NCBI GenBank assembly: GCA_947487325.1
Contig: CANKWG010000060.1
Span: forward strand, 1 to 10,957
Source: Oxalobacteraceae bacterium
Lineage (GTDB): Bacteria; Pseudomonadota; Gammaproteobacteria; Burkholderiales; Burkholderiaceae_D
DNA length: 10,957 bases
Direction: 5' to 3'
Under the pieces are notes generated by a model. It saw only the letters and a program-made list of their open reading frames with translations. It did no database searches and was not told where the DNA came from. Each line of letters starts with the position of its first letter. The stretch's first letter is position 1. A program made the position numbers and the translations under genes. This document shows, one piece after another, positions 1 to 7,045 of this stretch.

Positions 1-706
1 AGGGCCGGCGTATTCAAGCGAGTCTGACGGAGCAACGCGTGTATTGCTGCCTTATTTGCGCGCGCGCGGCATCGGTCAACTCAATGGTCTCATCATCTCG
101 CACAGCGACAACGATCATGCCGGCGGCGCCGCTTCTGTGATCGAGGGTATTTCGGTTGACTGGGTACGCTCCTCACTCCCGGAGGATCATGCCTTGCTCA
201 GGCAAACGCCCTCGCATACCGCGTGTCGCGCAGGGCAAAGCTGGACTTGGGATGGCGTGCAATTCGACATGCTTCACCCGGATGAATACTATGCCGACGC
301 CGATCACCCCAATGCACGTAGTTGTACCTTGCGCATTCGCTACCGCGAGCATGCGGTATTGCTGACGGGTGATATCGAAGCACCGCAGGAGCGCGCGCTG
401 CTGGCGCGTGCTGCTGATCAGTTGTCTGCCAATGTGCTACTGGCGCCGCATCATGGCAGTGGCACCTCGTCCACGCCTGAATTTCTTACGGCCGTGTCAC
501 CGCAGCTAGCTTTATTTCAGGTGGGGTATCGCAATCGTTATCGTCATCCCAAAGCCGAAGTGCTCGATCGTTATGTGCAGCGAGGTATCAGAATCTTGCG
601 TACCGATCAGGATGGCGCGGTGCGGGTCACGATCGGAGATGACATGACGTTCACTGCGCATCGTTGCGAACGTCGGCGCTACTGGCTTGCGCGTGATTGT
701 CCATAA
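1..706 (+). CDS. comEC: DNA internalization protein ComEC/Rec2, C-terminal part (5' end outside window)
   Basis: ComEC forms the inner-membrane channel that takes up single-stranded DNA during natural transformation. Its C-terminus is a soluble metallo-beta-lactamase-like domain, and only that part is present here, about 234 residues. The frame is open from base 2 without a start codon, so the gene begins upstream; the TTG at base 44 is internal to the conserved domain. Visible landmarks are the metal-binding motif HSDNDHAGG (from base 101), LLTGDIE (from base 359), LLAPHHGSG (from base 437) and a family-typical YRHPKAEVLDRY near the end. It stops with TAA at 704-706. The gene continues in the same direction as the LpxR-like gene 72 bases on. 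A free-standing metallo-beta-lactamase hydrolase is the alternative, but the open left edge and C-terminal motifs favour ComEC. Confidence 0.9.
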   Translation, partial: GPAYSSESDGATRVLLPYLRARGIGQLNGLIISHSDNDHAGGAASVIEGISVDWVRSSLPEDHALLRQTPSHTACRAGQSWTWDGVQFDMLHPDEYYADADHPNARSCTLRIRYREHAVLLTGDIEAPQERALLARAADQLSANVLLAPHHGSGTSSTPEFLTAVSPQLALFQVGYRNRYRHPKAEVLDRYVQRGIRILRTDQDGAVRVTIGDDMTFTAHRCERRRYWLARDCP

Positions 707-778
707 ACGAATTTTGCTTGCGATTGCACAGGGATACCTACGCCTTATCCGTGTCAGCATCAAGAATTTCAGGGATGC

Positions 779-1723
779 ATGGGATTCGTAAGCCGACACG
801 CCACCACAATCAAGCTGCTGATAGCTGTGACAATTCTTGGAATGCAATGTCACGATCTTGGTGCCCAGGAGTCACTGCAAACGTTCATCAAGGAAGGACG
901 ACCCACCAGCACGCTGGAAATCGACAATGATTCATTGCTCATGCGACGCGATGACGGTTTGTATACGAGTGGCGTGCGCTTCTCGCACAGCTACCGCCTC
1001 AGTACGGCGGAGGGCTGGCGTTCTGCTGGATGGCGTTTGGGCCAGCAGTTGTATACCCCCTCGGATGTGCGCGTCCGACCGGATAATCTGAGTCCGCTCG
1101 ATCGGCCGTACGCCGGCTGGTTGTATGGCGGATTTTTTTATAACGTAGCGGATTTCGATGGTAGTGAACTGGCATTCGGAATGGATGTCGGTTGCCTTGG
1201 TCCATGCGCCGGTGGGCGGCCGACCCAGACCTTTGTTCACAAAGTGTTTGATCAATTCGAGCCGCGCGGCTGGAGCACGCAGATTCGCAATGAGGCCGGT
1301 GTGGTACTCAGAGCGGGTGCGCGGGCGCCGTACTGGCGATTGAATCGTCATGCAGACGTGCGTCCCGGCGTGTCAATGAGGCTGGGCAATATTTTTACCG
1401 ACCTCAGTGCCGATGCCATGTTGCGGGCCGGACGCCTCGAGCCCTCGGCGGAGGCGGGAGGGCTTTATGTCTTTGCGCGAGGGGCGCTACGAGCAGTGGC
1501 CTACGACGCCACCCTGCAAGGTGGCATGTTTTCGGACGATCAGGTGCGGACGGTCAAGCCCCGGCGCATGACCGGCGAATGGGAGCTGGGATTGCAGTGG
1601 TATCAGCGCTCTTGGGCGTGGCGGCTGTCGATCGTCAGGCGCAGCAGTGAAATTGCCGGGCTGCCGGAGTCACTGGGGCAGCAGGATTTTTTGCGCTTCT
1701 CGATCAGTTATTTCCCTCAATGA
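779..1723 (+). CDS. LpxR-family lipid A 3'-O-deacylase-like outer-membrane protein (DUF2219)
   Basis: The protein has 314 residues and resembles the LpxR family, calcium-dependent outer-membrane beta-barrel enzymes that remove the 3'-linked acyloxyacyl group of lipid A. A signal peptide is likely: K12, a hydrophobic stretch LLIAVTIL (13-20), and possible cleavage near LGA (27-29). Family landmarks in order are IDND (48-51, with the Asn-Asp pair of the active site), LYTSG (61-65), LGQQLYTPSD (88-97), DRPYAGWLYGG (108-118) and QTFVHKVFDQFEPRGWSTQI (150-169), where H154 fits the catalytic His. Alternating hydrophobic stretches run to the end, as in a barrel. ATG 779 is the first start in frame; AGGGA (771-775) is only three bases from it, so ribosome binding looks poor. 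Lipid A activity is inferred from the family. Confidence 0.8.
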   Translation: MGFVSRHATTIKLLIAVTILGMQCHDLGAQESLQTFIKEGRPTSTLEIDNDSLLMRRDDGLYTSGVRFSHSYRLSTAEGWRSAGWRLGQQLYTPSDVRVRPDNLSPLDRPYAGWLYGGFFYNVADFDGSELAFGMDVGCLGPCAGGRPTQTFVHKVFDQFEPRGWSTQIRNEAGVVLRAGARAPYWRLNRHADVRPGVSMRLGNIFTDLSADAMLRAGRLEPSAEAGGLYVFARGALRAVAYDATLQGGMFSDDQVRTVKPRRMTGEWELGLQWYQRSWAWRLSIVRRSSEIAGLPESLGQQDFLRFSISYFPQ

Positions 1724-1780
1724 CAAGCAGACCGAGGCAAATGGCATCCCATATTGGGTAAGTGCCAGAGTTCTTTGCGG

Positions 1781-1786
1781 TATAAT
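1781..1786 (+). promoter_or_regulatory. Candidate -10 box of a pyrG promoter
   Basis: A perfect TATAAT lies 37 bases before the pyrG start codon. No good -35 box sits at a normal distance; the nearest TTG-containing hexamer (TTGGGT, 1754-1759) is 21 bases away, so the promoter would be weak or need help. Transcription would start near 1792-1796, in the pyrimidine-rich run TTTCCC. Confidence 0.4.
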
Positions 1787-1802
1787 TCGAATTTCCCGCG
1801 AG

Positions 1803-1814
1803 TGCCGTTCGGCA
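1803..1814 (+). promoter_or_regulatory. Small inverted repeat next to the pyrG start codon
   Basis: TGCCG and CGGCA face each other across two bases (TGCC/GGCA with a four-base loop if folded as RNA). The element ends nine bases before the pyrG ATG, where a ribosome-binding site should be, and no clear Shine-Dalgarno is visible there. It could affect pyrG translation, but the stem is short. Confidence 0.3.
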
Positions 1815-1823
1815 TATCCTGCA

Positions 1824-3482
1824 ATGACCAAGTTTGTATTTGTCACTGGCGGCGTCGTCTCATCCCTTGGCAAAGGGATTGCTGCCGCTTCTCTCGCCGC
1901 GATTCTCGAATCCCGCGGTCTCAAAGTCACCCTCCTCAAGTTAGACCCCTACATCAACGTTGATCCCGGAACGATGAGTCCGTTTCAGCATGGTGAAGTC
2001 TTCGTCACTGATGATGGCGCGGAAACGGACCTTGATTTGGGTCACTACGAGCGCTTTATCAGCGCGCGCATGAAGAAGGTCAATAATTTCACGACCGGTC
2101 AGATCTACGAATCAGTCATTCGCAAGGAACGCCGCGGCGAATATCTGGGTAAAACTGTGCAGGTCATTCCGCACATCACGAACGAGATTCAGGAATTCAT
2201 TCATCGCGGCGCAGAAGGTTTTGATGTTGCCATCGTCGAAATCGGCGGCACGGTGGGTGATATCGAATCGTTGCCATTTCTTGAGGCAGCACGGCAATTG
2301 TCCTTGCGCGGCGGCCGCAACCACGCTGCCTTTGTTCATCTGACGCTGGTGCCGTACCTCGTGTCAGCTGGCGAGCTGAAAACCAAGCCCACGCAGCATA
2401 GCGTGCAAAAACTGCGCGAAATCGGCATATCGCCCGATGCCTTGTTATGTCGCGCGGACCGCCGCATCCCGGACGATGAGCGCGCAAAGATTTCACTGTT
2501 CTCTAATGTCGAAGAAGATGCGGTCATTTCCGTTTGGGACGCCGACACCATCTACAAGATTCCTCAAATGCTGCACGATCAGGGGCTCGATCGTATCGTC
2601 TGCGAAAAACTGGCTCTCACGCCCAAGCCAGCCGATTTGTCGATGTGGACGCGTCTGGTTAACTCGCTCGAGCATCCCAAGCACGAGATCAATATCGCCA
2701 TGGTCGGCAAATATGTCGATCTGACTGAATCCTACAAATCGCTCACCGAAGCACTGCGACATGCTGGTATCCACACAGAATCGCGCGTGAATATCGAATA
2801 TGTGGATTCGGAAGACATTGAGAATCAGGGTGCGGCCAGTCTGTCCAAATTCGACGCGATACTCGTGCCCGGTGGTTTCGGCAAGCGTGGTGTCGAAGGA
2901 AAAATTGCAGCGGCGCGCTATGCGCGTGAGAGCAAGACGCCGTACCTCGGCATCTGCCTTGGCATGCAGGTCGCATTGATCGAATATGCCCGTCATGTCG
3001 CCGGCCTGAACAACGCTAACTCCACGGAATTTGATCCCTCGACGGAAAATCCTGTTGTGGCACTGATTAACGAGTGGCAGAACCATGACGGTGTAATTGA
3101 ACGCCGCGATGAAAACTCCGACCTTGGCGGCACCATGCGACTGGGCGCGCAGACTTGCGATGTCAAGCCCGGCACGCTGGCGGCCGAAATCTATGGTGCA
3201 CAGGTAACCGAGCGTCATCGTCATCGTTACGAGGCCAACAATCATTATCTCGACCGTGTCGAGCAGGCAGGGCTGATCGTCTCAGCGCGCACACCCCACG
3301 AAGCGCTTTGTGAAATCATGGAATTGCCGCGTTCTGGCGACACCGCGCATCCCTGGTACATGGGTGTGCAGTACCACCCGGAATTCAAATCCACACCGCG
3401 CGATGGTCATCCGTTGTTCATTTCTTTCATCAAGGCCGCGCTGGCGCATAAAGAGGCCATCAGTCAAAGGAAGGCAGCATGA
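1824..3482 (+). CDS. pyrG: CTP synthase
   Basis: This cytosolic enzyme makes CTP from UTP, ATP and glutamine, the last step of pyrimidine nucleotide synthesis. It has 552 residues (E. coli about 545). The N-terminal amidoligase domain carries the P-loop VTGGVVSSLGKG with K17, DPYINVDPGTMSPFQHGEVF and the ADRRIPDDERAKI segment. The C-terminal class I glutamine amidotransferase domain begins near residue 290, with the nucleophile C378 in GICLGMQ and H518/E520 in YHPEF, so all catalytic residues are present. ATG 1824 is chosen because MTKFVFVTGG matches the family N-terminus; the frame runs open upstream into the LpxR-like gene, but that stretch is not CTP synthase-like. The stop overlaps the kdsA start (ATGA). 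Confidence 0.97.
   Translation: MTKFVFVTGGVVSSLGKGIAAASLAAILESRGLKVTLLKLDPYINVDPGTMSPFQHGEVFVTDDGAETDLDLGHYERFISARMKKVNNFTTGQIYESVIRKERRGEYLGKTVQVIPHITNEIQEFIHRGAEGFDVAIVEIGGTVGDIESLPFLEAARQLSLRGGRNHAAFVHLTLVPYLVSAGELKTKPTQHSVQKLREIGISPDALLCRADRRIPDDERAKISLFSNVEEDAVISVWDADTIYKIPQMLHDQGLDRIVCEKLALTPKPADLSMWTRLVNSLEHPKHEINIAMVGKYVDLTESYKSLTEALRHAGIHTESRVNIEYVDSEDIENQGAASLSKFDAILVPGGFGKRGVEGKIAAARYARESKTPYLGICLGMQVALIEYARHVAGLNNANSTEFDPSTENPVVALINEWQNHDGVIERRDENSDLGGTMRLGAQTCDVKPGTLAAEIYGAQVTERHRHRYEANNHYLDRVEQAGLIVSARTPHEALCEIMELPRSGDTAHPWYMGVQYHPEFKSTPRDGHPLFISFIKAALAHKEAISQRKAA
3466..3474 (+). promoter_or_regulatory. kdsA ribosome-binding site inside the end of pyrG
   Basis: AAAGGAAGG ends four bases before ATG 3479. 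It sits within the last pyrG codons and, together with the ATGA overlap, supports translational coupling of the two genes and fixes the kdsA start. Confidence 0.7.
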
Positions 3483-4333
3483 AGCTTTGTCATTTCAATG
3501 CAGGTCTTGATCAGCCATTTTTCCTCATCGCCGGCCCCTGTGTCATTGAATCGCTCGAGATGGCGATCGATACCGCAGGTCAGCTGAAAGAAATCACGGA
3601 CAGCCTCGGCATTCCCTTTATCTACAAATCCTCGTTCGACAAGGCCAATCGTTCCTCGGGCAGTTCTTTCCGAGGCCTGGGCATGGAAAAAGGTCTCGAC
3701 ATCCTTGCGGAAGTCCGCAAACAGATTGGCGTACCGGTGCTGACCGATATCCATGAGATTGACGAGATCAAACCCGTGGCCGCTGTGGTCGATGTGCTGC
3801 AAACTCCGGCTTTCCTTTGCAGGCAGACGGATTTCATCCGGGCGTGCGCGCAATCGGGCAAGCCGGTCAACATCAAGAAGGGCCAGTTCCTCGCGCCGAA
3901 TGACATGAAAAATGTCATCGACAAGGCGCGTGAGGCTGCACGTGAAGCCAATCTGCCCACCGATGTGTTCATGGCTTGCGAGCGCGGCGTGTCGTTTGGC
4001 TATAACAATCTGGTATCCGACATGCGTTCGCTGGCCATCATGCGCAATACGGGCTGCCCGGTAGTTTTTGATGCGACGCACTCGGTACAGCTCCCCGGTG
4101 GTCAGGGCACGACATCAGGCGGACAGCGTGAATTCGTTCCGGTGCTCGCGCGTGCGGCGATTGCGGTTGGCATTGCTGGCCTTTTCATGGAAACGCACCC
4201 CGATCCGGCCAATGCGAAATCCGATGGTCCGAACGCGGTACCTTTGCATCGCATGCGTGAATTGCTGACCAGTTTGGCGGCGCTTGACCGGGTCGTCAAA
4301 CAGCAGCCTTTCCTTGAAAATGATTTTGCCTGA
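3479..4333 (+). CDS. kdsA: 3-deoxy-8-phosphooctulonate (KDO-8-phosphate) synthase, metal-dependent type
   Basis: This cytosolic enzyme condenses phosphoenolpyruvate with arabinose 5-phosphate to form KDO-8-phosphate, the committed step to the inner-core LPS sugar KDO. It has 284 residues, the usual length. Motifs in order are AGPCVIES (18-25), YKSSFDKANRSS, TDFIRAC, KPVNIKKGQF, CERGVSFGYNNLVSDM, FDATHSVQLPGGQGTTSGGQ and METHPDPANAKSDGPNAVP. C21, H201, E238 and D249 match the four metal ligands of the Aquifex enzyme (C11, H185, E222, D233), with identical spacing in the last three; metal-independent enzymes such as that of E. coli have Asn in place of this Cys. Translation is probably coupled to pyrG. 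Confidence 0.96.
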   Translation: MKLCHFNAGLDQPFFLIAGPCVIESLEMAIDTAGQLKEITDSLGIPFIYKSSFDKANRSSGSSFRGLGMEKGLDILAEVRKQIGVPVLTDIHEIDEIKPVAAVVDVLQTPAFLCRQTDFIRACAQSGKPVNIKKGQFLAPNDMKNVIDKAREAAREANLPTDVFMACERGVSFGYNNLVSDMRSLAIMRNTGCPVVFDATHSVQLPGGQGTTSGGQREFVPVLARAAIAVGIAGLFMETHPDPANAKSDGPNAVPLHRMRELLTSLAALDRVVKQQPFLENDFA

Positions 4334-4398
4334 GTGCCCGGCAGTGCAATTTGAGTTAAGCGTGTTTGAATCCTGACTGAATTATGTTTGTCATTTGT

Positions 4399-4403
4399 GG
4401 AGA
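4399..4403 (+). promoter_or_regulatory. eno ribosome-binding site
   Basis: GGAGA lies six bases before ATG 4410 and supports that start. The rest of the 76-base gap after kdsA shows no convincing promoter. Confidence 0.6.
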
Positions 4404-4409
4404 TACTGA

Positions 4410-5693
4410 ATGAGTGCAATTGTTGACATCGTCGGCCGTGAAATTCTTGATTCGCGTGGCAATCCCACCGTGGAATGCGATGTATTGCTCGAGTCCGGTG
4501 TGATGGGTCGAGCTTCCGTTCCTTCGGGTGCTTCGACCGGTTCGCGTGAGGCCGTCGAGCTGCGCGATAGCGATAACACGCGCTACCTCGGCAAGGGCGT
4601 ATTGAGAGCCTGCGAGCATATCAACACTGAAATTTCCGAAACGGTGATGGGTCTGGACGCTAGTGAGCAGGCGTTTCTTGATCATGCATTGCTCGATCTG
4701 GATGGTACCGAAAACAAATCACGATTGGGTGCCAACGCGATTCTAGCTGTGTCAATGGCAGTTGCGAAGGCAGCGGCAGAGGAGGCGGGGCTGCCCCTCT
4801 ATCGTTATTTTGGTGGATCAGCAGCGATGCAGATGCCCGTGCCCATGATGAATGTGATCAACGGCGGCGCGCACGCTGACAACAATCTCGACATTCAGGA
4901 ATTCATGATCATTCCGGTCGGCGCGCCTAGCTTCCGTGAAGCGATGCGCTACGGCGCTGAAGTTTTCCATACTCTGAAAAAAATCCTGCAGGATCGCAAG
5001 CTGACGACCTCGGTGGGCGACGAAGGCGGTTTTGCTCCTTCGGTAGAAAATCACGAAGCTGCGATCAAGCTGATCATTGAAGCGATTGAAAAAGCAGGCT
5101 TTGAGCCGGGCACCCAGATTGCGCTGGGCCTCGATTGCGCAGCCAGCGAGTTTTATCGCGATGGCAAATACCATTTGGCGGGCGAGGGCCTGAGTCTTTC
5201 CTCCGCCGACTTCACCAACTTGCTCGCCACCTGGTGCGACAAGTACCCCATCATGTCGATCGAAGACGGCATGGCCGAAAATGACTGGGATGGTTGGGCA
5301 ACGCTGACAGGCGCTCTGGGTAAAAAAGTTCAGTTGGTGGGCGACGATCTCTTCGTCACCAACACCAAGATACTGCGCGAAGGCATCGAGAAAAACATCG
5401 CCAACTCCATCCTGATCAAGATCAACCAGATCGGCACACTCACCGAAACCTTTGCCGCCATCGAAATGGCTAAGCGCGCCGGTTACACTGCGGTGATTTC
5501 CCACCGTTCGGGTGAGACTGAAGATTCGACGATTGCCGATATCGCGGTCGGTTGCAATGCCTTGCAGATCAAGACAGGTTCATTGTCACGTTCCGATCGC
5601 ATGGCAAAATACAATCAGCTCCTGCGCATCGAGGAAGATCTGGGTGATATCGCCAGCTACCCCGGCCGCCAAGCTTTTTATAATCTGCGGTAA
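4410..5693 (+). CDS. eno: Enolase (phosphopyruvate hydratase)
   Basis: Enolase interconverts 2-phosphoglycerate and phosphoenolpyruvate in glycolysis; in many Gram-negative bacteria it is also part of the RNA degradosome. The protein has 427 residues (E. coli about 432) and is complete. The N-terminal domain opens with IVGREILDSRGNPTVE and has the mobile loop SGASTGSREAVELRD. The barrel domain carries SVGDEGGFAP with the general acid E205, metal-binding SIEDG, DDLFVTN, the catalytic base K337 in LIKINQIGT, and SHRSGETED. The start is supported by a good ribosome-binding site. Its product phosphoenolpyruvate is the KdsA substrate, which fits the neighbourhood. The order pyrG-kdsA-eno-ftsB is a familiar proteobacterial arrangement. 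Confidence 0.98.
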   Translation: MSAIVDIVGREILDSRGNPTVECDVLLESGVMGRASVPSGASTGSREAVELRDSDNTRYLGKGVLRACEHINTEISETVMGLDASEQAFLDHALLDLDGTENKSRLGANAILAVSMAVAKAAAEEAGLPLYRYFGGSAAMQMPVPMMNVINGGAHADNNLDIQEFMIIPVGAPSFREAMRYGAEVFHTLKKILQDRKLTTSVGDEGGFAPSVENHEAAIKLIIEAIEKAGFEPGTQIALGLDCAASEFYRDGKYHLAGEGLSLSSADFTNLLATWCDKYPIMSIEDGMAENDWDGWATLTGALGKKVQLVGDDLFVTNTKILREGIEKNIANSILIKINQIGTLTETFAAIEMAKRAGYTAVISHRSGETEDSTIADIAVGCNALQIKTGSLSRSDRMAKYNQLLRIEEDLGDIASYPGRQAFYNLR

Positions 5694-5702
5694 GCTTCAC
5701 AT

Positions 5703-5729
5703 CCGGCAGCGCTTTCTCGGGCCTGCCGG
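5703..5729 (+). repeat. Perfect 7-bp inverted repeat between eno and ftsB
   Basis: CCGGCAG (5703-5709) and CTGCCGG (5723-5729) are exact inverse complements around a 13-base centre, starting nine bases after the eno stop. As RNA this is a stable GC-rich hairpin. No T-run follows, so it is not a typical intrinsic terminator. It may be a processing or 3'-protection structure that gives eno and ftsB different mRNA levels. Confidence 0.5.
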
Positions 5730-5750
5730 TATTGAACGAGACTCTCACGC

Positions 5751-6056
5751 ATGCGCCTGTTACTCATATCGCTGACCGCTTTGATTGTGCTGATCCAGTA
5801 TCCGCTGTGGCTGGGCAAGGGCGGCTGGCTGCGTGTGTGGGACTTGTCGCGTCAGGTGGACGTGGCACTGGTCAAGGAGCAGGAACTCAAGGCACGTAAT
5901 GCCAAGCTTGCCTCCGAGGTGCAGGACTTGAAAGAAGGTACCGGCGCCATCGAAGAACGTGCGCGCTATGAACTGGGCTTGGTCAGGGACAGCGAGACAT
6001 TCGTTCAGGTACTTGATGGGAATAATAAGCAGCAGGTGGCGGGTGTCAAACCCTGA
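5751..6056 (+). CDS. ftsB: Cell division protein FtsB
   Basis: FtsB is a small bitopic inner-membrane protein that forms the FtsQ-FtsL-FtsB complex and helps activate septal peptidoglycan synthesis. The protein has 101 residues (E. coli 103). Residues 3-21 are hydrophobic and form the single membrane span. A charged coiled-coil stretch covers about 29-63, and the C-terminal ARYELGLVRDSETFVQVL (about 71-88) matches the conserved periplasmic end of the family (compare ELSMTRPGETF in E. coli). The gene follows eno by 57 bases, its usual place in proteobacteria. A clear Shine-Dalgarno is not seen; ATG 5751 is chosen because the span begins directly after it. Confidence 0.92.
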   Translation: MRLLLISLTALIVLIQYPLWLGKGGWLRVWDLSRQVDVALVKEQELKARNAKLASEVQDLKEGTGAIEERARYELGLVRDSETFVQVLDGNNKQQVAGVKP

Positions 6057-6122
6057 TTCATCGCGACTGTCGCCACAAAATCCGCAAAACGCTCCCTAGT
6101 ACTGCTTAAATCCCTGCCATGC

Positions 6123-7043
6123 TCAATGCTGCCGGCTAGTCGGCAGTTGCACCGCATCTGCGATCGACTCCAGCGAAAATAGCTGCATGCAATCCACAGG
6201 ATCAAACAGATAATCCTGGCCACAGAAATCGCAATTGATATCTAGTTTGCCCAGATCAGCCAACGCAGAATCGATTTCCTCGCGACCAAGCATCTTCAGC
6301 ATATTGCCGACTTTCTCGCGCGAGCAGCCGCAGTGAAATGTCGGATGGCGCGGATCGAAGACGCGCACCGTTTCTTCCCAATACAGTCTTTGCAGCAAGG
6401 TCATGATGTCAGTGCCCAGCAATTCCTGCTGGTTCAGCGTCGAGGCCAGTGTCACGGTACGGTTCCAGACATCGGCATCGACCAGCGGGGTAATCTTGCC
6501 GCCATCATCAGGGAGTTTTTGCAGCAGCAAACCACGAGCGACCTTGTCATCGGCGGCCAGCCACAGACGGGTATCGAGCTGTTCTGAGCGCATCATGTAA
6601 TTTTCAATGACGGTGGCGACAGATTCGCCCTCTAGTGCGACGATGCCCTGATAGGCTTGTTGTCCCGGTTGTTTGTCGGTAGGGTCGAGCGTAATCGCGA
6701 AACGTCCTTCGCCATTTGCATTGACCAATTCCTGCAGCCCGGCTTGTTCGGATAGTTCGGCATCTTCCCGCAGCTTGGCTGTTGCTCGCAGACGTAGCGC
6801 AGCATCGCACTCTGCAACCAGCAGCTGTACCGGCCCATCGCCGTGGATCTGCATGATGATAGTGCCATCGAATTTCAAATTGGCGGATAGTAGGGCGGCG
6901 GCTGCCATCATCTCGCCCATAATGGCGCTCACCACCGCAGGGTACGTTCGCCGTGACTGTACCTGTTGCCACGCATCTGAAATCTCGATCAGCTCACCGC
7001 GTACCAGTGAGTTTTCAAACATGAATTTTTGCAGCGTATCCAA
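6123..7043 (-). CDS. hslO: Hsp33 redox-regulated holdase chaperone
   Basis: Hsp33 is a cytosolic chaperone held inactive by zinc on four cysteines; oxidation of these releases zinc and unfolds the linker, so the protein binds unfolding clients. The predicted protein has 306 residues (E. coli 292). The N-terminal domain shows FENSLVRGEL, LKFDGTIIMQIHGDGPVQLLV and YMMRSEQLDTRLWL. The zinc-binding end has C238-x-C240 and C271-x-x-C274, so the switch is intact. The likely start is TTG 7043, because the seven residues before the first ATG (7022) align with the E. coli N-terminus (DQLHRYLFEN). Its start is separated by two bases from the stop of the carbonic-anhydrase-like gene, implying one transcript and coupled translation. 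It converges on ftsB. Confidence 0.95.
   Translation of the reverse strand: MDTLQKFMFENSLVRGELIEISDAWQQVQSRRTYPAVVSAIMGEMMAAAALLSANLKFDGTIIMQIHGDGPVQLLVAECDAALRLRATAKLREDAELSEQAGLQELVNANGEGRFAITLDPTDKQPGQQAYQGIVALEGESVATVIENYMMRSEQLDTRLWLAADDKVARGLLLQKLPDDGGKITPLVDADVWNRTVTLASTLNQQELLGTDIMTLLQRLYWEETVRVFDPRHPTFHCGCSREKVGNMLKMLGREEIDSALADLGKLDINCDFCGQDYLFDPVDCMQLFSLESIADAVQLPTSRQH
6129..6146. repeat. Perfect 6-bp inverted repeat in the last codons of hslO
   Basis: CTGCCG (6129-6134) and CGGCAG (6141-6146) flank a six-base loop. The element lies just before the hslO stop and about 70 bases past ftsB, in the convergent region. No T-run follows on either strand, so a terminator role is doubtful. 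Confidence 0.3.
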
Positions 7044-7045
7044 AC

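Noticed and set aside
1..706. A free-standing metallo-beta-lactamase protein starting at TTG 44
   Set aside because: The frame is open to the left edge with family-typical residues before base 44, so the domain is the C-terminus of ComEC.
1647..1823. A longer pyrG reading that starts inside the LpxR-like gene
   Set aside because: The added 59 residues do not resemble CTP synthase, and the family N-terminus begins at ATG 1824, downstream of a candidate promoter.
2493..3245. A 250-codon open frame on the minus strand inside pyrG
   Set aside because: It lies wholly antisense to an intact, highly conserved gene, has no recognisable motif or ribosome-binding site, and reflects codon bias of pyrG.
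3464..4081. A 205-codon open frame on the minus strand inside kdsA
   Set aside because: It is antisense to conserved kdsA and has no independent support.
4343..4421. Nine-base direct repeat AGTGCAATT (4343-4351 and 4413-4421) around the start of eno
   Set aside because: The second copy is in the conserved eno coding start. A single short repeat with a 70-base offset is compatible with chance.
4818..5504. A 228-codon open frame on the minus strand inside eno
   Set aside because: It is a mirror of enolase codon use. The residues resemble no family I know, and enolase is complete on the other strand.
6057..6122. Terminator between the convergent ftsB and hslO genes
   Set aside because: Only a very small stem (6063-6073) is present, with no T-run on either strand.
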